Assembly: GCA_018697195.1 (NCBI GenBank)
Contig: CM031878.1
Coordinates: forward strand, 6,230,022 to 6,294,021
Source: Certhia americana
Lineage: Eukaryota; Chordata; Aves; Passeriformes; Certhiidae
Direction of reading: 5' to 3'
DNA: 64,000 bases
In this document: positions 1-10,500 of the stretch, piece after piece
How the letters are laid out: every line of letters starts with the position of its first letter
Position numbering within the stretch: position 1 is the stretch's first letter
Notes under the pieces: generated by a model
Database searches by the model: none
Seen by the model: only the letters and a program-made list of their open reading frames with translations
Told to the model about the DNA's origin: nothing
Program-made: the position numbers and the translations under genes

Positions 1-456
1 GTTCTCTGGGGTAGGTATCATAGTGGTTATCCAAGTAAATCTCCCCTTTTCTCTGAATGCTAAATAGAATAGACCTGTCAGCAACACCAGCCACTGCATG
101 ACATCATTAGCATACAGAGAAAATTTGAACCCTTCGAAAACTGGTGGGGTAGACCCAAAGAGCCAGGTGAAGGGTTGGGAGAAAATTTCCCCCGGTGTCA
201 TTTCTTCACAGTAGGTGCCATTATTAAAGTAACCCCAAAAACATTCAGTTAGTATGCGATAGCTCTGGATCAATGAGCCTGCCTTCCAGAGGAAGTTAAA
301 AATCCAGGAACTCCTCACATTATCAACCCACAAAATAAACTGGATAACAGCCACGGTAGCTTTAGTTATGGGACCCATGTCTAGATAAGGGGCTACAAAT
401 GGAAGAAATATAGCTGTGGCCACGTGCCATTCAAACCTGGGTACGCTGGACAACAT
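1..456 (-). CDS. Open reading frame of unknown function directly downstream of a proviral leader (partial, runs off left edge)
   Basis: Seen: the minus-strand ATG at 456-454 opens 152 codons with no stop down to base 1; the protein continues outside the window. The frame also stays open upstream of the ATG to a TAG at 510-508. The product is rich in Trp (8 in 152) and Phe. Hydrophobic stretches lie at about residues 12-25, 33-44 and, strongest, 119-134, which is followed by a basic patch (REKGR, 135-139). There is one N-glycosylation sequon (NGT, residues 79-81) and two Cys (72, 83). Context: it begins about 97 bases after the primer-binding site, where gag would normally start. It shows no gag-like start that I recognise and no zinc knuckle. 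Inference: a membrane-associated proviral protein, a captured host gene, or an exon-like accessory frame. A stop-free run this long in AT-rich DNA is unlikely by chance, so I think it is or was coding. I do not recognise the family. Confidence 0.6.
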   Translation of the reverse strand, partial: MLSSVPRFEWHVATAIFLPFVAPYLDMGPITKATVAVIQFILWVDNVRSSWIFNFLWKAGSLIQSYRILTECFWGYFNNGTYCEEMTPGEIFSQPFTWLFGSTPPVFEGFKFSLYANDVMQWLVLLTGLFYLAFREKGRFTWITTMIPTPEN

Positions 457-552
457 GGTTCTACTTAATGAAGTTCTTAAATTCAGCACACAAAAAATTA
501 GGTTACTCTAACTGTTATTCCTTTTGTACCCTTTTTCTCTCGATGTCCTCAG
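457..552 (-). other. Proviral leader between primer-binding site and first reading frame
   Basis: About 96 bases separate the primer-binding site from the first in-frame ATG at 456. This is short for a retroviral leader that must hold dimerisation and packaging signals and usually a splice donor. On the minus strand it contains CAGTTAGAGTAACC near 513-500, whose GTAA could be a splice donor; this is speculative. The spacing suggests either a naturally compact leader or loss of sequence. Confidence 0.4.
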
Positions 553-570
553 GCCCCACATTGGGTGCCA
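553..570 (-). other. Retroviral primer-binding site, tRNA-Lys(1,2) type
   Basis: On the minus strand this reads TGGCACCCAATGTGGGGC. The known tRNA-Lys(1,2) primer-binding site of beta-like retroviruses is TGGCGCCCAACGTGGGGC, so 16 of 18 positions match. Both differences are CpG positions changed to CpA or TpG, the usual decay of methylated DNA. The site is where it should be, five bases inside the LTR end at 576. It fixes the provirus orientation as minus, with the 5' LTR on the right and the internal region running left. Confidence 0.85.
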
Positions 571-575
571 AAATC

Positions 576-1326
576 TGTCTTGGTTTGGAAAGACAGGGGT
601 GTCTGCTAGGGAACCAAAAAAAAATTGGAAACTTCCCTTGGACTTGTTATTATCCTAAAATTGGAGGGGGGGTCTCAGACAACGATATGAGGGTAGGAAT
701 AACAGTTCTTTACTAGCTAGTCTAACAGGTAAATTAACAATAATAACTATAATACTGACAACAAACAGACCTAGAGAAGAAAAGAAAAAAGCAACAACCC
801 AGTTACAGTTTTCCTCTGGCACGCCCCACCCCTCTCAGTACTGTCACAAGCTACCAGAGCCAGCAGCAGTCCTGGGAGGATGAGATGTATCCGAGACTCC
901 ATGGTAGTAGCTGGAGCTGTAGAAAATGTCCTGGCTAGACACGGGTTGCAGAAAATACAGCATGGGGAGACCTCGAACAAAACTGAAGAAGCCATGGGTC
1001 CAGGGCAGGGAGAAGGAGCTCCTGGCAGGGCAGGGAGGGAATGGGTTCCCAAAATCCCGGGGGACACATGAAGAGACAGTGGTTGGACAGAGCTCCAGGT
1101 GGGATGGTGAGAGCTCTCCACCACGCTGAGATGAGCAGCTCCTGGCCGTTTTTCCGAGAGCAGAAAACTGCCCAGAGTGAAGTGAAGACGGTGCCTCCCT
1201 GTCCCTGCCTTAGCTGCTTCTTTTGTTTGTTCCTAAGCACCCATGAGTACTGAAAAGCACCCAGCCATTAGTTTCTTAGCAACTTCTGGGAAAAAATTCT
1301 ATAAGAAAATAACCCAACCCCCAACA
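576..1326 (-). mobile_element. 5' LTR of an endogenous retrovirus (ERVK-like, passerine type)
   Basis: Read on the minus strand, the element starts TGTTGGGGGTTGGG at 1326 and ends CCAAACCAAGACA at 576, giving TG...CA ends with TGT/ACA inverted termini and a length of about 751 bp. The primer-binding site follows five bases later. A TATA-like TATTATAG lies near 754-747 and an AGTAAA polyadenylation-like signal at 714-709; both are tentative. The stretch next to the right end (AAGACAG, GTGTCTGCTAGGG on plus) and the part around 1240-1300 resemble an LTR family I know from zebra finch and other songbirds. That resemblance is from memory, not a search. Several overlapping ORFs here are shadows. 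The bases outside the right end (gggcct) should be repeated beyond the missing left end if the insertion is intact. The boundary at 1326 is inferred from the terminal dinucleotides. Confidence 0.75.
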
Positions 1327-4269
1327 GGGCCTTTTTGGAGATCTTAGAAGTTCTGCAGCTTTGGTTGTGCCCTTACATTTAGACTTGACAGACACCGTGT
1401 GCCTTTTGGTGCTCCGATTGCCAGCAACAGCAATCTCTGCAGCTCTGCCGAGACATTCTCACATCACTCCATGTAGCTTCTGACATCTCTGGGCTGGGAA
1501 CATGCTGGAAAGGACTAATCAAAGTAATTTAGACAATGTTTGTCTACTGAAATATCATGTTTTGTTTTGTTTTTTTTTTAAAAAAAGCTCTTTCTTTTTT
1601 TTTTTTTTTTTTCCTGAGAGAAATCATCAGGGTAGTCTCTTAGATTCAGGCTTGAATTTCTTCTGAAAATTAGTGACAGTGGGAGAGAGAGAACTCTGAA
1701 TTCTCTGAATTACCAGGCTTTCAGGAAGTTATCCAAAAATATTCCTTTTTTGCTGATCAGTAAGTTATTCTATAGCATTTCCTTCTCTATATTTTTTAAA
1801 TCATTATAATAAATCTGTGTAGTTTGTGAGTCAAATTTTGAGCTTGCTAGCAACAAGTTAGAAAATTGGAGAGCATTCTATAAGAAATATATTTTTAAAT
1901 ACCATTCTGTTGGAAGGCATGCATTCGAATTAATCTTAAGTGCAGACCATTGGCAAGACAGTTTTCCTGGTAATAATAGAACAGGGTTTTGACAAGATAG
2001 CAAAGATATGAAAAATATACCCAGATCCCTGAGACTGTATATGAATGGAGCAGGAGAGGTATCAGTTGCAGTGGTATCAATGCACTTTCTGATGGCTGGC
2101 TGGCAGGTGGGCCATAATGTGTGATATTTTTTATTACACATTATTACATAATGTGTAATATCAGTTAGCATTGGATAAGCATTTCACAAAGAAATATCTG
2201 CTATATTTAAATACTCTGGTTCTGGCACCTTCAAGAACTGTACAACCTACTTGGATTCTAATGTATTTTAATTTATAGAGATCCCATCACCTCCCTCACA
2301 AAACAGCAATGTTTTCTACCCTACACATGGTATTTTGTGACACTAAAACATAGTGTCAGATAAGCAAAGTGCTTTCTTGCAAGCCTTTTCCTTCCTGATA
2401 GCCCCCAAACCTTGTGAGGCTATTCAGGAAAGCCAGAGGAAGGTGAAGGGAACGTCTTTGGGCCCTGGTTTAATTCAGAGCACCTGCTGTCTTCCTGGGT
2501 GCCAGATTGTATAGCCTTGTTGGGAGCCAGGATGTAATAGCTGTGCCTGATAAATAGCAGCACTAAACGTGCTACAGCAAAGGTTTTCTGTACTATAATA
2601 ATTGTAGGCGCTGACTTGGTGCAATATATCTTTGCCAGCACGTAGTGACAGAATAAATAGCTGTTTTTAACTATAAGATCAGGAAAAGCTAATGCAGTGA
2701 TTGAGGGAAAGTATCCAGCTAAATGTAGTCTGTCTTTGTTATGCCATCCTTCCAGCCCAGTCCAACCTGTGCTGAGGGGGTGACGGATGGACTCCAGCCT
2801 CTCTGGCACCTTCTGTTCCTCCTGGTTCACACCAGAGCTTCACTGTCAGGGCTGTATCTGCCCCTGTGATGGCTCCTGGGCAAAGGCAAGGAGGAGGTAG
2901 AGAGGAGGCTGAGAAACCAAACATTCCAGGAAGCTGTTGGAAGGGAAACAAATCAAGGTCACGAGTTCACAGTCTTCACAATCTGGTCAGTCTTTGTTGG
3001 CCAGGAGAAAATTAATGTGAGTCCAGCCCAACTCCTGGCAGGATTTCCCTCACACAGAAGGATGCCATAATGGTCGGTCACCATGTTGACAGTCCTGCAG
3101 GCACCAGGATTGAGAGGGGTACGGTATCTAAGCTAATGTCAACTATTTTTTCCTGCCCATACCTGGGATATTTTATCTTGCTCAGATGGTTGTAGTATAT
3201 TTCACACAGTCACTTCCCTGCTGTGGGTTTTTTGGAAATAAAATAAGCAAAATACCAGAGAAAAGCTTTGTTAATTCTATGCTTCAAGGCAACAGCCATC
3301 AGAAAAAAAAAAAAATCAGGCTTTGCAAAGTGTTGTCAGAGAAGAGAATCCCTTGTGGAGGGTCTGCTTCAGGTATAAGGGTATATATATTTTCATTCTT
3401 GGGCTCTGGAGTTTTATGTAAAATCAATTTCATATGACAGATTAAGGTACAATAGGAGTAACTAGTGAGGGATCTTTGGAGCATGGGCAAGCACAGAAGG
3501 GGAGGGCCCTTGCTCCAGTTTGACTGTCACTGCAGCTGACAGAAGGTCAAAGAAGGTGAAGCCTTTTGCTTCCATCCAGGGGCTGACCCAAGATGGGGGT
3601 TCTCTCCCAGTGTTTCCGGGACAGAGTTGCGTTTGCTTTGCCCTGCTTTGCAGACCATTTTTCCTTCCATCTCTCTCTTTTCTGAGGCTTTGCCGGCTCT
3701 TGCTGCTTGTACTGAGAGCACACTTTGCATAATTTATCTCTTTCCTAATGAGGAGATGGAGTCCTGGCTGCAGCTAATGGCACTGAATTAGCTCACCTGC
3801 AGTCTGAGCACTAGATCTCATTTACCAAATCTGCTCTGAGTGTCTGGGAGCTCCTGCCAGCCTTTGAGGTACACACCTTGGAGATGAGGCTGGATGGTCA
3901 TGATAGTGCTCAGGGGAAAAGAGCCTTTAGGCAGCTGAGACTAAGGTGTGTGAATTTTCAGTTGATTCTTCTGCTGCAGTGAATGCCATACTCTACTGAG
4001 TCTTCCTCAAGTGGAGTTACAAACAAAATACACTCATCCAGGAAGAGTAGATCCAGAAAGAAAAGGTCTGCTTGAACAGCAGATCTGGCAATCACTGTAC
4101 ATGCATACTTTTCATGGACACAGGCAGTGTATTTCAGGCAGGTCAAGGAGGCCTGCACATTGCTAGAGAATTAATCACTATTAGTGACTTGTTTCACCTA
4201 CAGCAAGGAAAAAAGAAGTCACAAACAAAAAAGTAATTGAGGTAAGATTGGGCTTTAGAACTTTCACAG
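1327..4269. other. Gene-free stretch right of the provirus
   Basis: I see no recognisable gene, RNA or named repeat here. It holds a T18 run at 1595-1612, a 13-bp perfect inverted repeat (listed separately) and GC-richer sequence around 2740-2950 in which ORFs on both strands overlap without resembling known proteins. Confidence 0.6.
2132..2160. repeat. Perfect 13-bp inverted repeat with 3-base loop
   Basis: TATTACACATTAT (2132-2144) is followed by TAC and then ATAATGTGTAATA (2148-2160), its exact reverse complement. A further near-copy of the right arm, CATAATGTGTGATAT, lies at 2112-2126 and matches 2147-2161 at 14 of 15 positions. The unit therefore occurs three times in 50 bases, twice direct and once inverted. 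It could be a short transposon remnant or a slippage product. Confidence 0.85.
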
Positions 4270-4521
4270 GAAAAAAAAACAAAAAAACCCAAAAAAAAAA
4301 AACCCCCCCCNNNNNNNNNNNNNNNNNNNNNNNNNNNNNNNNNNNNNNNNNNNNNNNNNNNNNNNNNNNNNNNNNNNNNNNNNNNNNNNNNNNNNNNNNN
4401 NNNNNNNNNNCCCAAAAAAAAAAAACCCCCCCCAAAAAAAAAAAACCAAACAAAAACCAAAAAAACCCAACAACAACAAAAAAAAAAAAAAAAACAAAAC
4501 AAACAAAAAACCCCAAAAAAC
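4270..4521. repeat. A/C homopolymer-block array flanking the assembly gap
   Basis: Left of the gap the sequence ends C3-A12-C8; right of it the sequence runs C3-A12-C8-A12-CC and then degenerates into A-rich text with single or double C. The recurring A12C8 block gives a 20-base unit, with copies on both sides of the gap, so the gap probably sits inside the array. The minus strand carries G8 runs. Long ORFs called here in several frames are low-complexity artefacts. Confidence 0.8.
4311..4410. other. Assembly gap, 100 N
   Basis: Exactly 100 N characters, the conventional placeholder for a gap of unknown size. It lies inside the A/C block array, which explains the assembly failure. Confidence 0.99.
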
Positions 4522-7500
4522 AATAGAAAAGGCTACCAAATTCTAACAGCATTTCCTCTGAAGGCATCAAAACCTATGGATGATTGTAGGAACATTTTAA
4601 AAGGTAGGAAATTAATCCATGTCAAACTTGGTGGCTATCATTTTATTCAAGAAGTCAAATTTTAATGAATTTGGTAAAAGAGTGCAAGAATCCTTGTCAT
4701 TTTTAGGATATTTAAAATGATTCTTGGATAAGAGTTCCTTATACCCTGCCTGTGGGGCAAAAGATCACTAATGGAATACAGACCCATGTCCATGCTGTGC
4801 ACATCAGTCCAAAACAAATTCAGTGGTATTTTGGTAGGGGTTTTTATGTAAGAAAAAGTGTACAATCCTGTTGAGTCAAATTAGAGTTTCACAGACTAGC
4901 AGAATGTCTAATTGGGGCAAATGGCACATACTCAGGGAAAAGGTACCAAAAAAGAAAGGAGCCTGACAGTGATGGCACTGATTCCTTAAACACCTGTATT
5001 TCAAGCAGTGCTGCCAAGCCTGGAAATTTTTCTCATCATCACACACAAAAATTAGGGGTGTTGACTAAACTTCCACAAAAAGCAGAGAGAATCTGATATC
5101 TTAGGAAGGTAGGAGTTATCTGACACTAAGATATGCAATCTTTCCTGGCCAAATTCATTTGATGCCCTAACTGAGACTTCCTCATAACTGAACTAAAGTT
5201 TTTCTCAGCAGCGTACTTTAATACTATTTTCATACCCTTACTCATTTTTCACTTCTGTGCTCTAAGCAAGAGCAATTCTTTCAACTGTTTCTTGTGGTCA
5301 GTGTTTTCTCAGTCTCTAACTCACACTTCTCTGAATTCACTGATCAATCCACACATTTCTTCGAGGAGAGTGACAAACCTTGATTCAGCTGGGGCTTTTT
5401 CAGTACAAAAGGACTGTAAAAACAGTTCACCTCTTTTCTCACATGGTCTAGTTATAGCCACTTGAGTCAGAAGGCGTAGTGAACAGTGTTAATGCACTGT
5501 GCTTAAAGACTGCATCAGTGCTGCTAGAGGATATTAAATATTTCATGATTTGTTCTTGTTTCCTTTCTCATCATACTGTGTGATTTCAGCATCTTGTGCA
5601 GCCTAGCACAGGTTGTTTTAGATAATAATGACTGGCTAATGAAAGGCATAAAAACTCTTGGATCATTCTTGTGGTCTTGTCTGGCACTAACTTTTCTGAA
5701 CCTCCTGTTGTATTTGGTTGTCATTCTAATACATTCATATGCATCCATATGTATGATGCATGTTAATGTAGATTACTACCTGTGCAATTATCCTTATGAC
5801 AACCATTCCACATGTTTCTGTGACTACACTTACACATAAATCCATATGTGTCTGGGTGTGGGGAAAACTTCTGTAGAGACAACACTTGGAAGCACACAAG
5901 AGTTTCCCAGTCCAAGGATTAGAGGCTGGTTTGACAAGGCTGTTTCTGTCCCAGGAGGGAAGGAACAGAATTGAGGGCAGATCCTTGAAAAAACTGATCC
6001 TCTTTACCTTTGCAGTCCTGAATAGAGATGGATGCAGAATTAGTGTAACATTTCTCCAGTGCACCCAAATTGTCCCTAGATGAGAGCAGGCAGGCTGAGG
6101 GACAGAGCCACTTTGCTGCCCCTTAGTGATGTTCTTCTCTGGGCAAGAGATCAGGTCTCTGGCCAGATCCATCCCCACATACACCTGCAAGTGTTTAGAT
6201 AGGAATTCCATCACACCATATCAATGAAAACCATGCTCCAGGACAAACATGTGCTGGAGAGCAACAGTCCCAAAAGCAGCCTGAATATCAGGAAAACTGC
6301 CAGACACTGCTGCACACTAGACATATGCTGAAAGCATCTCTAGACCATGGCGAGATCCATGAATCCCTGGGCTGCATTTTCTTCCAGCCCCCTGTTCATA
6401 TTCATGGGTTCAGTGGCTTTCAAAATAGGTTTTATTCCATCTTCTGTTCACCTTTCCAAGGCAAGAGAACCACAGGCACTCTTAATTCACATATTTCTGT
6501 GTATTCTTTAATTAGAAAGAAAATGTTGGAAAATGGAAACCATTTGTGGTTCTGGAAAGAGTCTCTGTTTGATTGGGTTCTTTTAATTCCTTATCACCAC
6601 TTCTATCCTACTGCTCTCCCCTTCCTCCCTGCCTTTTGGGAGCAAAATCTCTAAGCATGGAGACAAAGGCTGTACTGGAAATCAGCAACTGGGAACTTGC
6701 TCTGTAAATTCCACATGCTGATGCATTTCTGTGTTAGCCAAAAATAGCAACAAAACCAACAACAAGAACAACAAAAGAAAAAAAAAATGTTTAATGCAAA
6801 TCACTTGCCACTGACTCTTTTCCAAAACAGTAACATTTAGTCTATAGTGCAGTGCAGCTGGCTGCTGGCCCCCTGTGGAGATTTCTGACTAAGGTACCAT
6901 TTAGAAACAATTTGGCTGATCCATCTTATGTATTTTTGGCAGATCTTGTCCCTTGTTTCTTCTTTACTAAGAAATTATGACAGATGAGCCTCAGATACAG
7001 ATGTCATCTGCTAGATTCTCCTAGAGGATTATTTTAAACCTTGACCACCTGTAGATGTCCTATTCATCCTTTGGATGCCTGTCCCAAGATCAGACAACCT
7101 GTGGCAATCCTATCTGTAAACTCCTAAAACTAAAAAATAAACTGTAAACTCCCTCCTCTGGGACTCGCCAATATTAGTAAAATTCTGATTTTGCTGAAAT
7201 CAGTGGCAGAGTTCTGATTTGTGCCCAAACCCTGTCCATCCACAGGATGATTCTCAAATTATGGTGATTCCCATTGCATCATTTGTTTATCAGTTCATCT
7301 AATCTTCATAGAGACTTTCTTCTCATCAAATTTGACTGTATTTCTAATTGGGGTCAGTACTAGGTTTCACTCAGTTTGCAATTCATTCCCTTGGCTATTT
7401 GACCTATTCTCAGGAAGCACCATTATTTTGTGAGATAACTGCAGAAGGAGCCTAATACAACTAATTCAGGTGTCTTGCTTAATGTTAACTGTGGTTAAAT

Positions 7501-10500
7501 TAAAATCCTTAGGGGGACATAAGGCTCTCCTTTTCCTTTTCAGCTGCCCATTATTGCACTGTCTCTATCTGTACCTTCATAATACACAAGTGAAAAAGTG
7601 TTCATCAATTGTGACCTTCATGTAGTCACTTAATCTCAGTACTAGAGTTCCTGTAACTTTCCATCCTATCCTATCCATCATCTCTGCTTACATTGTGGAG
7701 TCTTTAGGCAGCTTAAGCTTCCTGGTAGCACTAAAATATAAATCATAAATTATATTAAGGTCATCTCTCTTCTCCAATATTATACTTAAACAAAACGTAT
7801 ATGGTTTTTCATCTGCTTTTCAGCCATTGTTATCTTACCCTTTTGAGGCTAAAATGAGAGCTCTTACTGGATTACATTCAACACACACAAACTTTAGATG
7901 TCTGGAAGTAAGGTGCTAAGGTTAATCTGGTCATCTAAACCTTGCTATTGACAATGGAGAAAAAGGACCATCACAGAATAAAGTTTGTCTTGTATATTAT
8001 GAATCTATGACTAAGGAACAAAATAAATCTCTCTTCCGAGATATGTGCATCTCTTTATTGATCATGGAAGGAGTTGGAATGATTAGGTTAAACTAAATAC
8101 TACACTGTTAAAATTCCAATTGACAGAGATTAAATTAATTATATGCTAAATGCACACTATTCTGACTGTGTTTGTGTTTTATACAGTGCCCTGAATAAGC
8201 ATAACACTTCTGCATTTATATTTTCTGATTCAGATGCATTTTTCTTATTGCTAGTCTTCTCTTTCCCACACTAGCATAGGACAGCATTGTTGGAAGTATC
8301 AGTTTTTAAGCAGGTGTTGTCGTAACAGAACCTAAGACACAAAATTCAGCTCTAAAGATGTCATGTAAGGCTGAAAATGCCTGTGATTGTGCAATCATGA
8401 AACATTTCTTCTCATCCCAAGTTTACCACACATTTCAGTTTTGGTGACAGCCCAAAATTTCTCTGTGCTAACTTTCCTATTAAATGAAAACAACCCACTT
8501 ACACATCTCTGTTTCCCCCTCAAAGATATTTTTGTTGATGTGTTTGAAACTTTGAGATTACATTGATCTTTCTGAAGGTTGAGAAATTAGCACTGTTTTA
8601 CCAAAGTCACTCTAAGGATATCTGCTATTTTTGCTTCATTTCACACATCATGTGGTGATTCTTGAAGGTGTAGTCTATGACATATAGTGACATGATTATG
8701 CAAAGATTGCCAAATATGTTTTAGACAAAGATTCATCACCAAGAAGCTCGAATAACCTTCCATGATAGACAGTAAGATAAAATATTCCAAAGAATTTGAT
8801 TTAAAATAATTAGTTTTTAGAGGTGGCTGCATATGTTTTATACACATAGCATTTTGTACACAATTTTTCTTTCATTGAAGTCAAAAAGGAGAAATGTATT
8901 GTCCAAAATCTACTGACATTAAAGAGAAGTTCTCTGACTGGAAAACTACCTGCCTCAACAAGAATGAACTAGACATGCTAATTTAACATTTTACTGTTCT
9001 GTTTTCTTTCTTTTCTTATCACATGTGCTCTTTCTCATAATCTAGTTTTTAAATACAGTCTTATAAGATTTACAATTATAGGTCTTTTGTTTTTCTTTTT
9101 TTGTTAACTTATTGTCTGGTTATAAACTCATGATAAACTTCAGATATAAAATGTGCCCAAGTCTACAAACCCAGTGGATCACCACATGGGATGAATAAAA
9201 AGCAGAGCTGCTATTTATCTGCCCTTGGAATTAATTAGTAACTTCAGCTCTGGATCTCTTATACTCTTGGTACTCAAGCACGAACAGAACCCAGTTACAC
9301 TTCAGGGTGTCTGCTTATGCCTCAGTTATTATTAATTTCTCTCTAAAATGGTCCTCTTTGCTAAAAACTGTAGACCAAAGAGATTTAGATGTTACCTGGA
9401 TCCTTCTAAATTCCAAGTAGCAATGTGGGAAGGGTTAACGGCATCCCTGTACAGGATACAGGCTGACCTCCTGCCCCTCAGCAGAGGAAATATTCATCTG
9501 CCAGCTTAGCTTGAGTTGATGATGCTTTGTACTGAGGGAAACCGACCTTTGGAGCTCTCTTCCAGCCCTGTTCTCTCTGATTTCCTTTAGGGAAAAGGAA
9601 GCTATCCAAAGCAATTTAGGGTGGGGTCTCTGGAGAATGCAGTATACTTTCTGCAAAGGGCAAAGCAAGGAAGAACTCATTCTGTTAAAGTTATTCAATG
9701 CTATCCCCTGCCAACATTTACTTAATTATCTTTCTGTTCTATAATGGCAATTGAGTTACAGCTCTTTCCTGGAACTTCTATATCCTTCCCTGGTGAATGT
9801 GTTTGTGTGTGTATTTTAAAGAAGAATAAATTGAGTCCAATCAGTTGTGCTTTGCTCAAGGCAGAATTTATGATGGCGTGGTTGGAGAAAGAAGCCATGA
9901 GGCAGGAGAGGACAATGCTGCTGCTATATTTTAGCTGCTAAATATGCATCATAAACTGAATGCTCTTCTCTCCATACTCTTCAAAAATCTGTCTCAGGGA
10001 TATTGTTGCCACTTGTCAGGATCATGCACTGCCTAAATATTTTGTCCCTCTGCTCTGTTTCTCCAGATTACTTTAGCCCTTGTGAACTGCATTCATCCAG
10101 GTCTCAGGTACACAGATTTGGTGTTGCAAATCCATTCCCTCACTGCAGAGTCAATTTGATTCCCATATTAAAAGGAAGGGTGATCCTCTGCACAGCGCAT
10201 CTGCCTGGTGAACTGAAGGCATCATTTTCTTTGCTATCCACTTTCTCCTGTGTTGCTTTGGAGAAGACTGCTGGATGGGAATCTTCTCAGCTAATGGTAG
10301 TGCTAGTAATAGGAAAGGTACACAGTCTAGGATGCTATTCATAACTCTCTTTGTCATAAATAGGGAGACATAGGCACATCTGTAAGCCAGTGGATGCCTC
10401 CCCTTGCAGCACAGAATGATTCATTCATTGCATGGGGCACCTGACTCCCTCTTGGTGATACAGCAAGTAGAGATGCCTGGAACAAACCTGATGTCTGAGT

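Noticed and set aside
771..1253. Overlapping ORFs of 60-117 codons on both strands
   Set aside because: They lie inside the LTR, which is regulatory rather than coding, and overlap in several frames.
4181..4570. ORFs reading through the N gap
   Set aside because: They exist only because N is treated as open; the flanks are homopolymer blocks.
5735..6214. 159-codon minus-strand ORF
   Set aside because: Composition and content look random; no domain, signal or neighbour supports it.
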